Shown here piece after piece: positions 25,498-34,015 of a DNA stretch of 64,000 nt; the first letter of the stretch is position 1; each line of letters opens with the position of its first letter. Both the position numbers and the translations under genes were made by a program. The DNA lies in assembly GCA_029243485.1 (NCBI GenBank), contig JAQWRY010000063.1:1-64000 (forward strand), in the 5' to 3' direction. This stretch comes from Candidatus Binatia bacterium (GTDB lineage: Bacteria > Desulfobacterota > Binatia > UBA12015). The notes beneath the pieces are model-generated. The model saw nothing but the letters and a program-made list of their open reading frames with translations. It was not told the origin of the DNA and searched no databases.

Positions 25498-26781
25498 CTA
25501 CGGCAGCCCCTCGATCCGGTAGACCGACCCGAACGAATCTAGGACGTAGAGGTCGCCCCGCGCATCCTCGCCGAACGACGTCACGTTCTTCAACCGGTCG
25601 CCGCGCGGATCCAACATCGTTGTCAAATCCATAGCGTCGACGGCCTCTCCATCTACCCACCGAAACGATGAAACGTGACCCGTGCAGTAGTCGGCATAAA
25701 GGTAGCGACCGACGAGGGCCGGTGCGGACGGACCGCGGTAGACGTAGCCCCCGGTGACCGAGCAACCGTCTTCACGCCCATAAGCGACGACCGGCGCGAC
25801 GAAGCCATCGATGCCGCATTCGAGACGCGGTTTGTCCGAGACCCACGGTGGGCGGAAGCACACCGAACCCTCGACCAGGTTCCATCCGAAGTTGAGCCCA
25901 GATGCGCCTGCCGGCGCGACGTCGACTTCCTCGAACTCGGCCTCTCCAACGTCGCCGATGAACATGTCGCCGGTTTCGCGGTCGAAGCTGAACCGCCACG
26001 GATTGCGCAGGCCCCAATGCCATACGTGAGGGTTTTCCACGCCCGGGTTGCCGGCGAGCGGCTCCGGAAAGGTCAGAGGATCGAACCGCAAGATCTTGCC
26101 GCGGAACTCCGCGAGGTTCTGCGCATTCCCCTCGGGATCCCCGCCCTGCGCACTGTCGCCAAGAGAGAGGTACAGCGCATCGTCGGGGCCGAACACGAGC
26201 ATCCCGCCGTGGTGGCTGACGGACGACTGCGGCACCTCGAGAATCTTGCGCTCCGAATCCGGGTCGCCGCGAGCCGGGTTGGTGAGATCGACCGAAAACT
26301 CGGATGTGACCGAGAACAGCGAGGACGTCACCTCGGAAGTATAGTTGACGTAGAAGAGCCCGTTGTCGGCAAACTCCGGATGGAACGCCAGCCCCAGAAG
26401 CCCGAGCTCGCCGCCCGACCGTACCCGGTCGGTGAGATCCAGAAACGTCACGGCACCGCCGTTGCCGGTCAGGAGCTTGATACGGCCCGGCCGCTCGACG
26501 ACGAACAGTCGGTCGGGATCCTCTGGCAACGAGGTGAGGAAGAGAGGCATCGAAAGGTCCCCTGCGACCCGGGCAAGCCGGAGGTCGTCCAGCGAGGCCT
26601 CTCGCGGCGGCGTGATCGTCGGCGGACCAGGCGGATCGCCGCCGCCGCCGGACGACTCTCCACCACCGCCACCGCACGCCATCGCGGTCGTCACCAGCAG
26701 AGTCAGCACCGCGCGCAGCACGGCCGCCCCCTGCCAAGATGCACAGAGCTCCGCTCGTCTACCCCTTGACCACGCACTCAT
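25498..26781 (-). CDS. PQQ-dependent sugar dehydrogenase-type beta-propeller protein
   Basis: About 427 residues of a soluble aldose/glucose dehydrogenase-like six-bladed propeller, probably lipid-anchored (LLVTTAMAC, then a Gly/Ser-rich linker). Family pieces: LFVVERPGRIKLL, GLLGLAFHPEF, SVSHHGGMLVFGPDDALYLS, WHWGLRNPWRFSFDRETGDM and FIGDVGEAEFEEVD. It would oxidise sugars in the periplasm with PQQ; some family members have unknown substrates. The start is unclear: GTG 26802, ATG 26781 or GTG 26721. The last has a good AGGGGG site and gives the most normal signal peptide. No pqq genes are in the window. Confidence 0.82.
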   Translation of the reverse strand: MSAWSRGRRAELCASWQGAAVLRAVLTLLVTTAMACGGGGGESSGGGGDPPGPPTITPPREASLDDLRLARVAGDLSMPLFLTSLPEDPDRLFVVERPGRIKLLTGNGGAVTFLDLTDRVRSGGELGLLGLAFHPEFADNGLFYVNYTSEVTSSLFSVTSEFSVDLTNPARGDPDSERKILEVPQSSVSHHGGMLVFGPDDALYLSLGDSAQGGDPEGNAQNLAEFRGKILRFDPLTFPEPLAGNPGVENPHVWHWGLRNPWRFSFDRETGDMFIGDVGEAEFEEVDVAPAGASGLNFGWNLVEGSVCFRPPWVSDKPRLECGIDGFVAPVVAYGREDGCSVTGGYVYRGPSAPALVGRYLYADYCTGHVSSFRWVDGEAVDAMDLTTMLDPRGDRLKNVTSFGEDARGDLYVLDSFGSVYRIEGLP

Positions 26782-26878
26782 CTCGACATCTTCGCTTCCC
26801 ACGTGGCGACGTCAACCTCCGCATCGTCCAACCCATGGCCGTCTTCTTGGCCACATGCCGCTTTGCCCAGCACCTGCG

Positions 26879-27067
26879 ATGCTCTCCGTCCTTCGCACGA
26901 CGATCTTCCTGGTCCTCGTCGCCACGATCGCGCTCGCAATCGCGCGCGCGGCCGATGTCTCCACCAAGGTCATCGTCGTGGACGCTTCGCGCACGGACAG
27001 TCGCGTCCGGCCCGTGGCGGCGGATACCTCTTCTTGCGCGTCTCTCATCCCGACCGCCTGTCTGTAG
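26879..27067 (+). CDS. Possible short secreted peptide or 5' gene remnant
   Basis: Within the ~350-base gap before the adaptor gene, a 62-codon frame starts with a convincing signal peptide: a hydrophobic TTIFLVLVATIALAIARA segment and an AxA-like cleavage site. It goes on for only about 35 residues (VSTKVIVVDASRTD...) and stops. The ribosome binding site is weak. It could be the surviving front end of a lost exported enzyme or a chance frame; I saw nothing else in this gap. Confidence 0.25.
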   Translation: MLSVLRTTIFLVLVATIALAIARAADVSTKVIVVDASRTDSRVRPVAADTSSCASLIPTACL

Positions 27068-27150
27068 GAGCATTCGCCTCAGTCCTCAACTCAGACTCGG
27101 CCTGATTGGCAATCTGGCTCCGAATGACCTAATTGGGCTTCGGCGAAGGC

Positions 27151-28338
27151 ATGCGGAACGTCGGGACAGGAGCGCTAGGCGCACTCATCGCCTTGGCGCT
27201 GCTCGGCTGCGACCCTACCCAGCCGCTGTTCGGCCCCCGCGAGGTGGACGTCGCTCCCGCCGGCCGGCGCACTGTGGCCGAAGTCGTCGACTACTCCGCC
27301 CGACTGGAAGCCACGGCGCGCGTCGACGTGCGAGCACGCACCGAAGGCTACCTGCTCGAACGCGGCTTCGAAGACGGCACAGAGGTCGAGCAGGACACCG
27401 AGCTCTTCGTCCTGCAGCCCGATGCCTACGACGCCGCTCTCCGCGCCGCTCGTGCCGAACTCAAACGCGACGAGGCCGCGCTCGAAGCGGCCCGCAAGAA
27501 CGTGACCAGGCTCTCCGCCGGCAAGAGCGACCCCGAGTCGGTCGAAGCAGCCACTCTCGCACAAACCACCGCACAGGCGGCGGTCGACTCAAGTCGAGCA
27601 GCCGCCGATCTCGCGCAGGCGGACGCGAGCTACACCACCCTGCGCGCGCCGATCGACGGACGGATCGACGGCCACCCGGTCGACGTGGGCAACCTCGTGT
27701 CGAAGGGCGACCGGCTGGCGACGATCGTGCAGCTGGATCCAATCTTCGTGACCGCCGACGTCCCCGCGGACAGCCTCGCGCAGCTGCAAGACTCCCACAC
27801 CGAGACACCAGTCGTCACGCAAGTCGTCAAAGCCGACGGCACCGTCCACGAGCGAGCCGGCCGAGTGCAGACGATCGAGGGAGAGATCGACGCGGAGACG
27901 GGCACGGTTCGCGTCCGCGCCGCGATCCCGAATCCGCGCACCGACCTCCTGGCGGGCCAGGACGTCACCGCGCGATTCCTTCTGCGATGGCACGTCGACG
28001 CCATCGTCGTCCCGCACTGGACTGTCGAGGAAGACAGCGACGGAGCCTTCGTGCTCGTCGTGGGAGGCGACGGGCTGATCGAACGCCGCGCAGTCGAGCC
28101 CGGCCCCCGGTCCGGCGGAGAACGGGTCGTGCACGCCGGGCTCTCCGAGGGCGACCGCGTCGTGGTCGGCCGGCGAAGTGCGGCGGTGCCCGGACGACGC
28201 GTTGCCCCGGTTGCAAAAGAGATCACGCCGGAGCCGACCCCCATCCTCGGACCGTACGTGTCGGCACCGTCGCCAGCCCCGCCGACCCCGAGACCGTCGC
28301 CCGCGGCAACCGAGCGCACCGAGAGGACGCAGCCCTGA
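27151..28338 (+). CDS. RND-type efflux periplasmic adaptor (MFP/HlyD family), no pump alongside
   Basis: About 395 residues with a lipobox (ALLGC), a split lipoyl/hairpin/lipoyl arrangement (RARTEGYLLERGFEDGTEVE ... APIDGRIDGHPVDVGNLVSK), an Ala-rich coiled hairpin (about 100-170), a beta-barrel domain and a membrane-proximal domain. A Pro/Thr-rich tail ends the protein. Such adaptors join inner-membrane RND pumps to TolC. Here no RND pump follows; the next gene, a ZIP transporter, starts within its stop codon (TGATG). An in-frame TTG at 27133 is an alternative start. The unusual pairing suggests an envelope or metal role, but that is inference. Confidence 0.85.
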   Translation: MRNVGTGALGALIALALLGCDPTQPLFGPREVDVAPAGRRTVAEVVDYSARLEATARVDVRARTEGYLLERGFEDGTEVEQDTELFVLQPDAYDAALRAARAELKRDEAALEAARKNVTRLSAGKSDPESVEAATLAQTTAQAAVDSSRAAADLAQADASYTTLRAPIDGRIDGHPVDVGNLVSKGDRLATIVQLDPIFVTADVPADSLAQLQDSHTETPVVTQVVKADGTVHERAGRVQTIEGEIDAETGTVRVRAAIPNPRTDLLAGQDVTARFLLRWHVDAIVVPHWTVEEDSDGAFVLVVGGDGLIERRAVEPGPRSGGERVVHAGLSEGDRVVVGRRSAAVPGRRVAPVAKEITPEPTPILGPYVSAPSPAPPTPRPSPAATERTERTQP

Positions 28339-29060
28339 TGCTCCACGTTCTCGGCTTCGTCGCGTTCCCCGTCCTCGCCGGTATCGCCGGTGGAGCCCTC
28401 GCCGCCTTTCGGCCGCCCGGACCTCGGCTCGCGAGCGCCGTGCAGCACTTTGCGGCCGGCGTCGTATTCGCCGCGGTCGCCGTAGAAATCCTTCCCGGGA
28501 TGTCGCATGGAGCCCATCTGTCGGAGGTCGTCGTCGGGTTCGTCGTCGGCGTCGCGCTCATGCTCACCCTCGGCGCCTGGGAGCGGCGGGCCGAGCAGGC
28601 CGCCGAAGCGAGCGCCGCCTTTCCGACCGCCGCGTTGATCGCCGTCGGCCTGGACCTCGTGATCGACGGCTTTCTCATCGGCGTCGGCTTCATCGCCGGG
28701 GAGAAGGAAGGCCTGCTCCTCACCTTCGCGCTAACGCTCGAGGTGCTCTTCCTCGGACTCTCGGTCGCCGCGCTCCTCGGCCGATCCGGGGCGACGGCCG
28801 GAACGATCCTCCTTACGACGGGTGGACTCTCTCTTCTGACCGCGGTCGGTGCCGTTGCGAGTGCCACCATCGGTCCGAGCCTATCGCCGCCCATGCTCGT
28901 GGGAGTCCTGTCGTTCGGTTGTGCCGCCCTGCTCTACCTCGTGACGGAGGAGTTGCTCGTCGAAGCGCACGAGGCCACACCCGACAGCAGTTGGCGGACC
29001 GCGATGTTCTTCGTAGGCTTCCTTCTCGTGATCCTTCTCGATCTCGAGGGTGCCGGGTGA
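28338..29060 (+). CDS. ZIP-family metal cation transporter
   Basis: A 240-residue protein of eight hydrophobic segments with ZIP features: QHFAAGVVFAAVAVEILPG in an early helix, LDLVIDGFLIGVGF where metal-binding helix 4 stands, and VTEELLVEAHE near the end as helix 5/6. The HNxxEG metal motif is altered to VIDGFLIG, keeping an acidic residue only. It probably moves Zn2+ or another divalent ion across the inner membrane; direction is unproven. The start overlaps the adaptor stop by one base. Its own stop overlaps the next GTG by four, so adaptor, ZIP and GT-C-like genes form one translationally coupled operon. Confidence 0.8.
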   Translation: MLHVLGFVAFPVLAGIAGGALAAFRPPGPRLASAVQHFAAGVVFAAVAVEILPGMSHGAHLSEVVVGFVVGVALMLTLGAWERRAEQAAEASAAFPTAALIAVGLDLVIDGFLIGVGFIAGEKEGLLLTFALTLEVLFLGLSVAALLGRSGATAGTILLTTGGLSLLTAVGAVASATIGPSLSPPMLVGVLSFGCAALLYLVTEELLVEAHEATPDSSWRTAMFFVGFLLVILLDLEGAG

Positions 29061-31084
29061 GCAGCACGACCCGATCCGGGCTCGCCGCCGCTCTGCTCTA
29101 TTTCGCCATCGCGCTGTTCGCCAACCGAGCCGTGCTCGCGAACCCGTTCACTCTTCTGCCGACGCCCCTCGACTACACCCGAGCCGAGAAGCCCGGTTTG
29201 ATGCTCGTGTACGAAGCCGATCAAGATTTCGTCGTGACCTACATGGCACGCGTCGCGCGCGCGTTCGCGTTCGCACCGTCGAAGATCACCGACGTCGGGC
29301 TCTGCAACCCGATGCAGCAGGCGTACACTCTCGGGGAGCACATGTTCGGCGAGGGCCTGCTGGGCGCGCTGCCGTACCGCCTGACACAGGATCCGATCTT
29401 CACGTTCAACTCGGTGGCGATCCTGAGCACCTGGATCAGTTTCCTCGCGATCTACACCCTCGCGTTCTACTGGACCGGCAGCTTCGCGGCCGCGTTCCTG
29501 GCCGGGCTTCTCTTCGGCCTGATCCCATCCCGGCTAAGCAACCCCGCGCACATCTTCATCTTCGCGAATGCCTGGTCGGCGCTCGCGCTCGTGGCCGCCC
29601 ACCGGCTCTTCACACGCCAGCGCTGGCTGGACGCGGCGCTCCTGACTCTCTGCCTGTGCTTGCAGCTTCTCGAGAGCTTCTACCCGGTACTCGGACTCGC
29701 GATCATCGGCGGTGCCTATGGGCTCTCGCTGTCGATCAAGCACGCGGCGAAGCTTCCCCGGCTCGCGCCGAAACTCCTCGCCGTCGCTGCGGTGACCGGC
29801 GTGCTCGCGTGGCTCCTGTTCGGCCCGTACCTCGAGACCCAGGAAATCTGGGGAGTCCTTCAGGCCCGCAAGCGCATGCTCCTTTCACCCTACAGGTACC
29901 TCCCCGGCGAGGCGGCCTCTCCCGGATGGTTCCTCTCGATCCTCGCGGGAGTCGGACTCCTGGACCGCGCGCGAGGCGCGCGCGACCGGGACGACCCTCG
30001 CCTACCCCTGCTCGCTGCCGGCTTCCTGATCTTCTGGTGCACCGTGTGGTTCCTCTGGGTCCCCGGCCTCGGAAACCTTCCCTCCCCGCTTATTTCTCTC
30101 GCCGGTTACGTCCCCGGAATCGGATCCGTTCGCGCGCTCGCCGCACTCCAGCACGGCGTGCTCCTCGTCCTGTCGGTCTTCGCCGCGTATGCCGTCCTGG
30201 CTCTGACCGAACGATTCGCGCTTTCCGGCCGAGTCGCCATCACGACGGTACTCGCGGCTGGGATCCTCGCCCAGACGTTCCATCCTCCGACCGCCCGCGC
30301 GACGTTCGCTGCGACGGCCGATCTCGTGGGCAAGCCGTCTCGACCTTCCGCCGAGAAGCTCGATCTCCTGGCGCAGCTGCCCGACGGGGCCGTGCTCGAC
30401 CTGCCGCTCTCCTACAAGCCGCGCAAGAAGCTCCAGACGATGCCGGGCTATCTCCTCGCTGCCGCGTACTACGATCAGCGAACCGCCGCTTGCTACAATT
30501 CGTTTTTCTCGGGCCTGCAGACCGAGGTCGAAAGGCTCGTCGAGGCGCTTCCCGACCCGACCGCGGCGAAGGCACTATCGGCCCTCGGCTTTCGCAGCTT
30601 GCTCGTCCATCACGTCAAGTCGAATGCCGAGCCCCACCGCCTCGAGCCACTCCTCACGAACGAGTGGCAAACCCAGTTCCTCGGTCGGACCGAGGAGACG
30701 TCGGCGTACCGACTCGAGGCCGGACCGGTCACAGAGCGCTTCGAGGCGATCGCGAGCAAGCACGCAGGACTCCGGCGCAAGCAGGTGAAAGGTCCACGCG
30801 CCGATGTCGCGATCCGCTTCCACCGAGGTATGGGACCCACCTTCCGCCACCCCGACCCGATCGTGCCGTCCGACATCCTCATTCGCGTGCGTAAGCCCAA
30901 CGGCGATCTCGTGGCGGAGTCCACGGCTCGCATGCTCCTCCCCCTCGCGCTGGCAACCGGCGGCCACACCGATCGACGAATCGAGATCGACGTCCCGGAG
31001 GCGCCCGGTGCCTACCGGGTCGAGGTCGTTCGCACCGAGGAGCCCGACCTGGTCCTCGCGAGTCGGATCCTCAGTGTTCGTTGA
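29057..31084 (+). CDS. Polytopic GT-C-like membrane protein, copy 1
   Basis: A 675-residue inner-membrane protein with about ten to twelve helices in the first 420 residues and a soluble C-terminal part of about 250. An acidic first loop (EADQDFVVTYMARVARAF) follows helix 1, where GT-C glycosyltransferases carry their catalytic Asp. YTLGEHMFGEGLLGALPYRL is a strongly conserved loop between this protein and its neighbour. It may transfer sugars from lipid-linked donors to envelope acceptors, but no named family is certain (YfhO-like is possible). The GTG at 29057 overlaps the ZIP stop; its paralogue follows directly. Confidence 0.72.
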   Translation: MSSTTRSGLAAALLYFAIALFANRAVLANPFTLLPTPLDYTRAEKPGLMLVYEADQDFVVTYMARVARAFAFAPSKITDVGLCNPMQQAYTLGEHMFGEGLLGALPYRLTQDPIFTFNSVAILSTWISFLAIYTLAFYWTGSFAAAFLAGLLFGLIPSRLSNPAHIFIFANAWSALALVAAHRLFTRQRWLDAALLTLCLCLQLLESFYPVLGLAIIGGAYGLSLSIKHAAKLPRLAPKLLAVAAVTGVLAWLLFGPYLETQEIWGVLQARKRMLLSPYRYLPGEAASPGWFLSILAGVGLLDRARGARDRDDPRLPLLAAGFLIFWCTVWFLWVPGLGNLPSPLISLAGYVPGIGSVRALAALQHGVLLVLSVFAAYAVLALTERFALSGRVAITTVLAAGILAQTFHPPTARATFAATADLVGKPSRPSAEKLDLLAQLPDGAVLDLPLSYKPRKKLQTMPGYLLAAAYYDQRTAACYNSFFSGLQTEVERLVEALPDPTAAKALSALGFRSLLVHHVKSNAEPHRLEPLLTNEWQTQFLGRTEETSAYRLEAGPVTERFEAIASKHAGLRRKQVKGPRADVAIRFHRGMGPTFRHPDPIVPSDILIRVRKPNGDLVAESTARMLLPLALATGGHTDRRIEIDVPEAPGAYRVEVVRTEEPDLVLASRILSVR

Positions 31085-31143
31085 ACGAGGCAGAGGCTAA
31101 GCTCCGACGTGATGGGTCGGTGCAAGCAGCGAAGGAGATCTAC

Positions 31144-33159
31144 GTGAGCCCGCGCGCGGGCGGGATCGCCGCGGCGCTGCTCTATCTCGGTCTGTCCCTG
31201 TTCGCGAGTCGGGCGGTCCTCGTCGCACCATCCGAGCTGCTACCGCTCCCCGTTCGTCACGAGAAGCCCAGCCTCCAGAGGCTCTACCAGGCGGACCAGG
31301 ACTTCGTCGTCGGCAACATGGCACGAGTGGCGGGAGCGTTCTCGCTCGAGCCCTCGCGGCTGGACGACCCGGGGCTTTGCGCGCCGATGGATCGGCCCTA
31401 CACCCTGGGCGAGCACATGTTCGGGGAGGGCCTGATCGGCGCCGTCCCCTACCTCGTCACGCGCGACCCCATCCTCACCTTCAACTCCGTTGTCATCCTG
31501 AGCACGTGGATCAGCGCGATGGCGATGTACGCACTCGCCTTCTACTGGACCCGCAGCATACCTGCCGCTCTGATCGCGGGACTGCTCTTCGGCTTTCACC
31601 CGCACCGGATCAACAATCCGGCACACCTCTTCGGCTTCGGGAACGCGTGGACGGCCGTCGCCCTCCTCGCCGCACATTCCCTCTTCGCGCAACGACGGTG
31701 GCGCGACGCCGCGCTCCTCGCAGTCGCGCTCGGGTTACAACTTCTCGAGAGTTTCTATCAGGTTCTCGGCCTCGCGATCCTCGGAGGAACGTACGGCGCG
31801 TTCCTGCTCGCTCGCTACGCGCAGACACTCCCGGCGCTCCTACCGAAGCTGCTCGCCGTGGGCGTGTTCGTCGGCGGATTCGCGTGGTTGGTCCTCGGAC
31901 CGTACCTCGAGACCCAAGAGGTGTGGGGTGTTCTGGGGGGGCGCAACCGACTCCTGGCTGCCGCCATCAACTACTTGCCGGGCCGCTCGGCTTCACCCGG
32001 GTGGATCGCGTTCGTGCTCGCGACCATCGGATTGCTCGACCGCCTCCGAGGCCCCCGCACCCGCGACGGCGACGACCCGCGCGTCGCGCTCGCCCTCGCC
32101 GGGTTTCTTCTCTTCTGGTGCTCGGTGCTTTCCCTGCGGATTCCGGGGCTCGGAACCTTCCCGTCGCCGCTCCTCACGATCGGCGCGTCCATCCCCGGCA
32201 TCAATGCGGTGCGCGTGCTCGCCGCCTTGCAGTTCGGCGTGTGGCTGATCTTCGCGTTCTTCAGCGCGTACGGCGTGCTGGCGCTCGTCGAGCACATGCC
32301 GCGAAGAGTTGGCGCGGCGATGACGGTCCTGCTCGCGATCGCCGTCGCGCTACAGACGTTTCACCCCACACTGTCGTTGCGGTCGTTCGCGACCCGGGCC
32401 GACCTGGTGGGGTATGCAGCACGCCCTGCGGAGGCCGAACTCGAGCAACTAGCGAAACTGCCGCCCGGCGCCGTGCTAGACCTGCCTCTCGACTTCAAGA
32501 GAGGAAAGATCCGTCTGATGCCCGGCTACCTGCTCGCTGCGGGCTACCACCGCGAGCCGGTCGCCGCCTGTTACAATTCTTTCCTCTCGGGTCTCCAAGC
32601 GAAGATCCAGCAGCTGACCGAAGCGCTACCCAACCGGAGAGCCGCGCGTGCACTGTCCGCGCTCGGCTTCACGAGCATCCGCATCCACCACAGACACCGC
32701 GGGATCGGGACGCGGCTCGATTCTTTCCTCGAAGCACCCGACTACACCGAACTCATCGACCAGACGCGAAACGTCTCTCTGTACCGGCTCCTGCCGCACC
32801 CCGTGACAGAAGACTTCGCGGCGATCGCAAATCCGACCCCTCCGGGAAGCCGCGCCGTGGCCTCCCCACCCACCGCCGGCGTGATCTTTCGGTTCGTAGG
32901 CTCCGAGGGGCCGACGTTCCGCCATCCCGATCCGATCCTTCCCTCCGAAGTCATCGTTCGCTGGCGTAATCCCGCGGGCCCGACCTGGAAGGAAACGAAG
33001 GCTCTCGTCCTTCTCCCACCGGCCCTCGCCTCGGGGCAGCACGCCCAGGTCCAAGTGAACGTCGACGTGCCGCCGGAGCCCGGGCTCTACGTCGCCGAGC
33101 TTCTGCGAGCCGAAGAGCCGGGCCGGGTCCTCGCGAGTCGACACGTGACGGTGCGCTGA
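31144..33159 (+). CDS. Polytopic GT-C-like membrane protein, copy 2
   Basis: A 671-residue tandem paralogue of the preceding protein with the same layout: the acidic first loop (QADQDFVVGNMARVAGAF), YTLGEHMFGEGLIGAVPYLV, the GPYLETQEVWGVL loop, and a C-terminal soluble region ending in ASRHVTVR. Similarity runs along the full length, which indicates a gene duplication. The GTG at 31144 was chosen because a perfect AAGGAG precedes it by six bases; an upstream in-frame start would add 21 hydrophilic residues. The two copies may form a heteromer or act on different sugars. Confidence 0.75.
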   Translation: MSPRAGGIAAALLYLGLSLFASRAVLVAPSELLPLPVRHEKPSLQRLYQADQDFVVGNMARVAGAFSLEPSRLDDPGLCAPMDRPYTLGEHMFGEGLIGAVPYLVTRDPILTFNSVVILSTWISAMAMYALAFYWTRSIPAALIAGLLFGFHPHRINNPAHLFGFGNAWTAVALLAAHSLFAQRRWRDAALLAVALGLQLLESFYQVLGLAILGGTYGAFLLARYAQTLPALLPKLLAVGVFVGGFAWLVLGPYLETQEVWGVLGGRNRLLAAAINYLPGRSASPGWIAFVLATIGLLDRLRGPRTRDGDDPRVALALAGFLLFWCSVLSLRIPGLGTFPSPLLTIGASIPGINAVRVLAALQFGVWLIFAFFSAYGVLALVEHMPRRVGAAMTVLLAIAVALQTFHPTLSLRSFATRADLVGYAARPAEAELEQLAKLPPGAVLDLPLDFKRGKIRLMPGYLLAAGYHREPVAACYNSFLSGLQAKIQQLTEALPNRRAARALSALGFTSIRIHHRHRGIGTRLDSFLEAPDYTELIDQTRNVSLYRLLPHPVTEDFAAIANPTPPGSRAVASPPTAGVIFRFVGSEGPTFRHPDPILPSEVIVRWRNPAGPTWKETKALVLLPPALASGQHAQVQVNVDVPPEPGLYVAELLRAEEPGRVLASRHVTVR

Positions 33160-33560
33160 CGGGCGCTAGCGCCGACAGCAGACGGCGGTGGCGTCCAGCA
33201 GGTCTTGGCTTCTTTCGTTTTCTCACCGGCAGGGTCGAACACGGTCGCCCGCCGCACAAAGCAGTCATCGCCAGCTCCGAAATCTACCGGGTTTCCCGGG
33301 CTGAGTTGCGCCTTTCGGCAACCCGTCTTCACGTCGCGCGCGTAGACCGCCCCGCGCGGTCCACGACACAGAACCATCGACTCCGGGACCTCGCGGGCAC
33401 AGCGTGGGCGACGCGGCTCGGCGCTGCCGTCGATGTCACCGTTCGTGTCGGCGACAACCTGCGAATCCCCCGGCGTCGGCTCCGCCCGGACGGAGGAGGT
33501 TCCGGGTGTGACAACGCAGGCGAGGAGAAGGAGGAGAACGCGGCGGACACAGAGACTCAT
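33087..33560 (-). CDS. Hypothetical secreted cysteine-containing protein
   Basis: About 157 codons. A signal peptide (LCVRRVLLLLLACVV, AxA at VRAEP) is followed by an acidic stretch and then a compact part with regularly placed cysteines (RCAREVPESMVLCRGPRG, VKTGCRKAQLS, DDCFVRRATVF, TCWTPPP). The last ~25 codons overlap the end of the convergent GT-C gene and look non-coding, so the true end may have been moved by a frameshift near 33170. No family recognised. Confidence 0.5.
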   Translation of the reverse strand: MSLCVRRVLLLLLACVVTPGTSSVRAEPTPGDSQVVADTNGDIDGSAEPRRPRCAREVPESMVLCRGPRGAVYARDVKTGCRKAQLSPGNPVDFGAGDDCFVRRATVFDPAGEKTKEAKTCWTPPPSAVGASARQRTVTCRLARTRPGSSARRSSAT

Positions 33561-33601
33561 CCACCGCGGCGTTTCAAGCGACACACGAACGCGCCTGGCC
33601 T

Positions 33602-33668
33602 GGTCGGGCTGTCCTGGCCGGTCGGGGCGGTCTCAGCCGGTCGGGCTGTCCTGGCCGGTCGGGGCGGT
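33602..33668. repeat. Direct tandem repeat, 37-bp period
   Basis: Two identical 30-base copies (GGTCGGGCTGTCCTGGCCGG followed by TCGGGGCGGT) start at 33602 and 33639 with a CTCAGCC spacer. The array ends exactly at the stop of the next minus-strand gene and lies between two small secreted-protein genes. It contains smaller inverted pieces (GGCCGG), so it may also work as a hairpin. Confidence 0.8.
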
Positions 33669-33949
33669 TACCAGCCGCCTGCGTCTTCCTCCGGGGTGTC
33701 CGTCTTCGCGCCGGCCGCGTTCTTCGACGCCGCCTCGGCTGCCTCCGCCTGCGCGGCTCCCGCGTCGACTTCGTCCATCACGCCGCCAGTGTCCCCCGGC
33801 GTCTCGATGTCCTCGACGTACTCGGAAGGAGCGACGATGCCGCCGCCTTCCTTTTCGTGACTACCGGCGTGCGAGGCTCCGGCGAAGCTCACGGTCAGAA
33901 CGATTGCTGCGAAGGGGACTACTCGGCGCGTAAGAATCGATCGAAACAC
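33668..33949 (-). CDS. Small acidic secreted protein
   Basis: A 93-residue protein with a signal peptide (FAAIVLTVSFAGASHA) and a strongly acidic, Ala/Glu-rich mature part (YVEDIETPGDTGGVMDEVDA, then an Ala-rich helix and PEEDAGGW). There is no cysteine and no known motif. The GTG start has a perfect AAGGAGG eight bases upstream, which makes translation very likely. Function unknown. Confidence 0.7.
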   Translation of the reverse strand: MFRSILTRRVVPFAAIVLTVSFAGASHAGSHEKEGGGIVAPSEYVEDIETPGDTGGVMDEVDAGAAQAEAAEAASKNAAGAKTDTPEEDAGGW

Positions 33950-34015
33950 TTCAGACCTCCTTGGGGAAAACCAGACTCCACACTTATCCCGAGGGCCGCG
34001 GTCACGCCAGCGGCG

